Source: Leishmania infantum JPCM5
Lineage: Eukaryota > Euglenozoa > Kinetoplastea > Trypanosomatida > Trypanosomatidae
Reading direction: 5' to 3'
DNA: 64,000 bases
Assembly (NCBI RefSeq): GCF_000002875.2
Contig: NC_009418.2
Location: 1,414,273 to 1,478,272, forward strand
Positions within the stretch are counted from its first letter, which is position 1; each line of letters opens with the position of its first letter. Shown here in pieces: positions 62,101-64,000 of the stretch. Below the pieces are notes generated by a model that searched no databases, was not told the origin of the DNA, and saw only the letters and a list, made by a program, of their open reading frames with translations. Position numbers and translations under genes: made by a program.

Positions 62101-64000
62101 CGCGCGCTAACGACGATGGTGCTCAAGTCACTGGCGAGCTTCGCGAAGCTGGTCGGGTATACGACGTCCTCGCGCGCTTCGGCCCGGCCGCCTCCGCTCT
62201 TCAAGGTGACCGTTCTCCTCACGAGCGAGCCGACGTACACGCCCCAGCAGCAAGAGATCACGACCGCCTTCCACAAGATCCAAGCCGGCATCATCGAGAC
62301 CACGAAGCACTTTCAGCGCTGGATGCGCGGGACGTGCCTGGAGTTCACGCAGGGTGAGATCATCCCGCGGCCGGCGGAGGAGGAATACATGACGCTCTTT
62401 ACGTACTACCAGGACATCTACAACCTGCCCCAAGTCTACAAGCTGCAGGCGCTGGTGAACCGAACTATCCAGACCCACCTCGGCGCCTTGGCGACGAACA
62501 TCAAGATGCTGCAGCGGTATCGCTTCGTCTTCCTGGCCGACAAGAAGATCTCCGTGGAGCAGCAGGCCAAGAGCCAGCTGCAGTGGATCGACTACGACGC
62601 CAAGTTCCAGCTCTACTTCAATATGATCCGCGACTTCGACGAGGAGAGCCACGTGCACGACTTTGGCTTCATGCGGTGCGACGAGACACCCTTCTACACG
62701 GAACTTGTCGGGCACGTGTATCAGTGGGTGGCGATGGAGGGCGCACAGCTGAGTGACACAGTGCGTGTCCGTATGATGCAGCGCCACAACACCATCAGAA
62801 AGATCAACGAGGATCTGATGCGGCCGTGCGACAACATCGCGGACCTGAAGTTTGTGCTGGAGGTGATGCACAACGCGCGAACGTCGTCGCTCGAGATGGA
62901 GCAGGCGGTGCGTGAGATTGAGTATGTATATAGTTCGCTCCAGCACTACGGCGTCCCGCTGGACGCCGGGATGGTGAAATTAGCGATGAGCCTGCAGGAC
63001 ATGTGGTCCTGCACCCTGGCCCGCGTGCATCAGACCGGCATTGCGCTGGAGCCTCGCAAGGTGCAGTTCCGCGAGCTGACGGTGCAAGAGGTGAGCAAGT
63101 TCCTTGATGAGGGAAGGAAGGTGCTGCAGGAGTTCCGCTGCACCGGGCCCGGCCGCGACGACATCGACCTCGCCGCTGGGAACGAGTCGAAGAAGCAGTG
63201 GCGGCAACGCCTCAGCGAGCTGCAAATGAAGCGCGACCAGCTCGTCAAGGCCGAGAATCTCTTCGACCTCCCGCTGACGACGCACACGTGTCTGCAGCAA
63301 CTGAACGAGGAGCTGACGAAGGTGGGGACCGTCTACGATCTTTACGAGCACTGGATGAGCGACCTGCGCCGCTGGAACCGGAGCAGCTGGAAGGACCTGC
63401 TGCTGTCCGACCTAGAGGCGACAACCGAGGAGCGAGCCAAGCAGGCGCGCGTTCTGGGGAAGCAGTACGGCACCATCAACCCCTTCCCTGCCGTGCATCA
63501 GCTCATCCTCAACTTCCAAAACTCGCTGCCGCTGCTGGCGAAGCTGAAGAGCCCGGCACTCAAGGCGCGCCACTGGACAGAGCTCATGCGGGTGACTGAC
63601 AAGAGCTTCAACTACGAGCAAATCAACCTCAGCGAGCTCATCGCGATGGAGCTGTTCCGCTACATAGAGGAAGTGGACCATGTCGTGCTGGCGGCGGCTC
63701 GAGAGCAGGGCATCGAGCAGGAGATCCGCGCCATCAAGCAATACTGGGCCGAGAAGGTGTTCACCCCTGTTCCGTACGCGCCGCGCAAAGGCACTGCCCG
63801 GTGCGACGTCCTCACGGACACGAGTGAGATTCAGGAGGCGGTGGACGACAACATGCTCAAGGTGCAGTCCATCGCCAACGTCAAGTGGGCGCAGCCGTTC
63901 GCGGAGGAGGTCAAGACGTGGGAGCGCCGCTTGTCTGTCATAAGCGATGTCATCACCTTGTGGGTGACGGTGCAGCAGAAGTGGCAGTACCTCGAGTCCA
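59197..64000 (+). CDS. dynein heavy chain, N-terminal part (cut by window end)
   Basis: The first 1,601 codons are present. The protein opens with DPRLLWVFGQICRSL, typical of dynein heavy chains, followed by a short Gly/Ala-rich insert (near 59460 and 59790) and a long helical DHC_N1 tail (from about residue 190). The linker region then begins, with the N2 signature around WTELMRVTDKSFNYEQINL and AVDDNMLKVQSIA. At the cut end, LWVTVQQKWQYLES matches the family's W...Q..W.YLe. The AAA+ motor lies beyond the window. The tail type suggests an axonemal chain, which would drive flagellar beating, but the exact arm cannot be assigned. The start is the first ATG after the acceptor at 59020-59021. 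Confidence 0.92.
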   Translation, partial: MTTNAETDPRLLWVFGQICRSLNGVTDDSLKDLFRDRDNVDTVLSTFGTVDSMLESSFVIVAREKEPIDGHSKDPLQHAADAPPPQHHTGDGGGRGQRLRISSGAVYNANIACSTLYAPDHSRCLFFVRVDHREITAEDAADWATNPKNPIHFAFELSGTQVPSLNSFYVLLMEVFAPMLQDMGQAAGKRKALMALALNGGASATSITQGGAAETGSGADAADGVTATGSNRQLYADIHSWINRLGTQLEGFINQVGAERKLLIPQDLYALEYSDAQLQAVLSNKDVLRQVDATVSQWQAEISYAMSVEPQKEGPLGEIEYWRERYSTISALYEQLNSSQAKFILRIAKEAGCTSATMIDLTLQQFFRMHSESKDNVKFLGTLDRHFRTLHSVDPKLGSLQPIIDTLFSMMTALRMVWIISRFYSTEERMVGLLEKIARLIAQKVSEHIDFRTVLTLPSGVAKVKVTEGQQCLIKWKAAYKSVQEEINSSEREQHWSFDERRLFDVTDYMSDRCTDLLEVIETVEYYTTVLSAQLKTVLTDATDIERILKDVEKLKRPFGTLTFDPFERRATHNWQVVFSGFLTAVTSLDHEVSLFINRIFDDDLRSAESAFELLVSFKRIRTRPDRGGNSLDISALLLEKTDRILAQYFTEVENVRRIFQDQKEAPPLSKNQPPVAGAIHWSMSLFHRLKKPIVRFQHEGMLKSSVGQQVKAKYVEASRQMKNYSTARFLKWREEVRVPAPASLKWNILRADPDGTYRVNFNWSIFDIIRETKYLDRLGFEVPKALLHISLQDEAYHGYVDALNAMLVSFNYELGALAGPERAILAAEVHELKQALEPGLLDINWTSLSIPDFVSNCEKAITKFRNVSREVRKSADSLQTQVVNKIASTRLIPEYREFLQAGGELPELQTLVDIIERRRVEQLERCMRAYRTAKPLLTKVEGQLLGTHTGRCASLVPYYSHWEQRIWRALTTMVLKSLASFAKLVGYTTSSRASARPPPLFKVTVLLTSEPTYTPQQQEITTAFHKIQAGIIETTKHFQRWMRGTCLEFTQGEIIPRPAEEEYMTLFTYYQDIYNLPQVYKLQALVNRTIQTHLGALATNIKMLQRYRFVFLADKKISVEQQAKSQLQWIDYDAKFQLYFNMIRDFDEESHVHDFGFMRCDETPFYTELVGHVYQWVAMEGAQLSDTVRVRMMQRHNTIRKINEDLMRPCDNIADLKFVLEVMHNARTSSLEMEQAVREIEYVYSSLQHYGVPLDAGMVKLAMSLQDMWSCTLARVHQTGIALEPRKVQFRELTVQEVSKFLDEGRKVLQEFRCTGPGRDDIDLAAGNESKKQWRQRLSELQMKRDQLVKAENLFDLPLTTHTCLQQLNEELTKVGTVYDLYEHWMSDLRRWNRSSWKDLLLSDLEATTEERAKQARVLGKQYGTINPFPAVHQLILNFQNSLPLLAKLKSPALKARHWTELMRVTDKSFNYEQINLSELIAMELFRYIEEVDHVVLAAAREQGIEQEIRAIKQYWAEKVFTPVPYAPRKGTARCDVLTDTSEIQEAVDDNMLKVQSIANVKWAQPFAEEVKTWERRLSVISDVITLWVTVQQKWQYLES

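Noticed and set aside
1..64000. CRISPR arrays, tRNA genes, integrated viruses or bacterial-style operons
   Set aside because: No regularly spaced direct repeats, cloverleaf-like segments, integrase genes or Shine-Dalgarno-linked gene chains were seen; the layout is that of a eukaryotic polycistronic unit.

Overview
The window reads as nuclear DNA of a trypanosomatid protist, most like Leishmania. All 24 protein genes I can support lie on the + strand, none shows an intron, and they are separated by 0.5-3 kb of pyrimidine-rich, (GT)n/(CA)n-rich spacer. Most starts are the first ATG after a pyrimidine tract plus AG, as expected for spliced-leader trans-splicing of one polycistronic transcript. 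Coding DNA is GC-rich at third positions. No strand switch, tRNA, rRNA, CRISPR or integrated element is visible, apart from one possible degenerate SIDER-type retroposon.

Layout: 1-10.3 kb carries V-ATPase subunit A, mitoribosomal uL13m and a 1,374-aa helical-repeat protein that is probably mitochondrial. 10.3-20 kb carries inositol-pentakisphosphate 2-kinase, a small tandem-repeat protein, a DUF501-family protein, an Sfi1-like W-repeat protein and serine palmitoyltransferase subunit 1. 20-31 kb is sparse: a hypothetical protein, a ZZ-finger-like protein and an actin-related protein whose 5' end falls in a 100-N assembly gap (29613-29712). 31-43 kb carries a mitochondrial protein with a possible degenerate RNase III fold, a PGM2-type phosphohexose/pentose mutase, a WDR11-like WD40 protein and a SET-domain methyltransferase. 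44-57 kb carries a single-TM protein, mitoribosomal uL14m, a TTC1-like TPR protein, a coiled-coil protein, an F-box-like protein, an aquaporin lacking the usual selectivity-filter arginine, SmD3 and a TPR/J-domain co-chaperone. The window ends inside a dynein heavy chain (59197 onward).

The genes form no pathway operon. In these parasites neighbours share transcription but not function, and individual expression is set by UTRs. Four products (uL13m, uL14m, the W-x-x-A-L repeat protein, the RNase III-like protein) probably act in mitochondrial gene expression. Three touch lipid, sugar or inositol metabolism, and three or four belong to the cytoskeleton (Arp, Sfi1-like, dynein, coiled-coil).

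I see no clear new multi-gene system. The best leads are single features: two start-stop mini-uORFs just after predicted splice acceptors, the aquaporin filter change, the Sfi1-like protein, the possible RNase III pseudoenzyme, a split ZZ finger, a possible frameshift at 24.3 kb and a candidate retroposon at 57.5-58.1 kb. All identifications come from motif reading without database searches.
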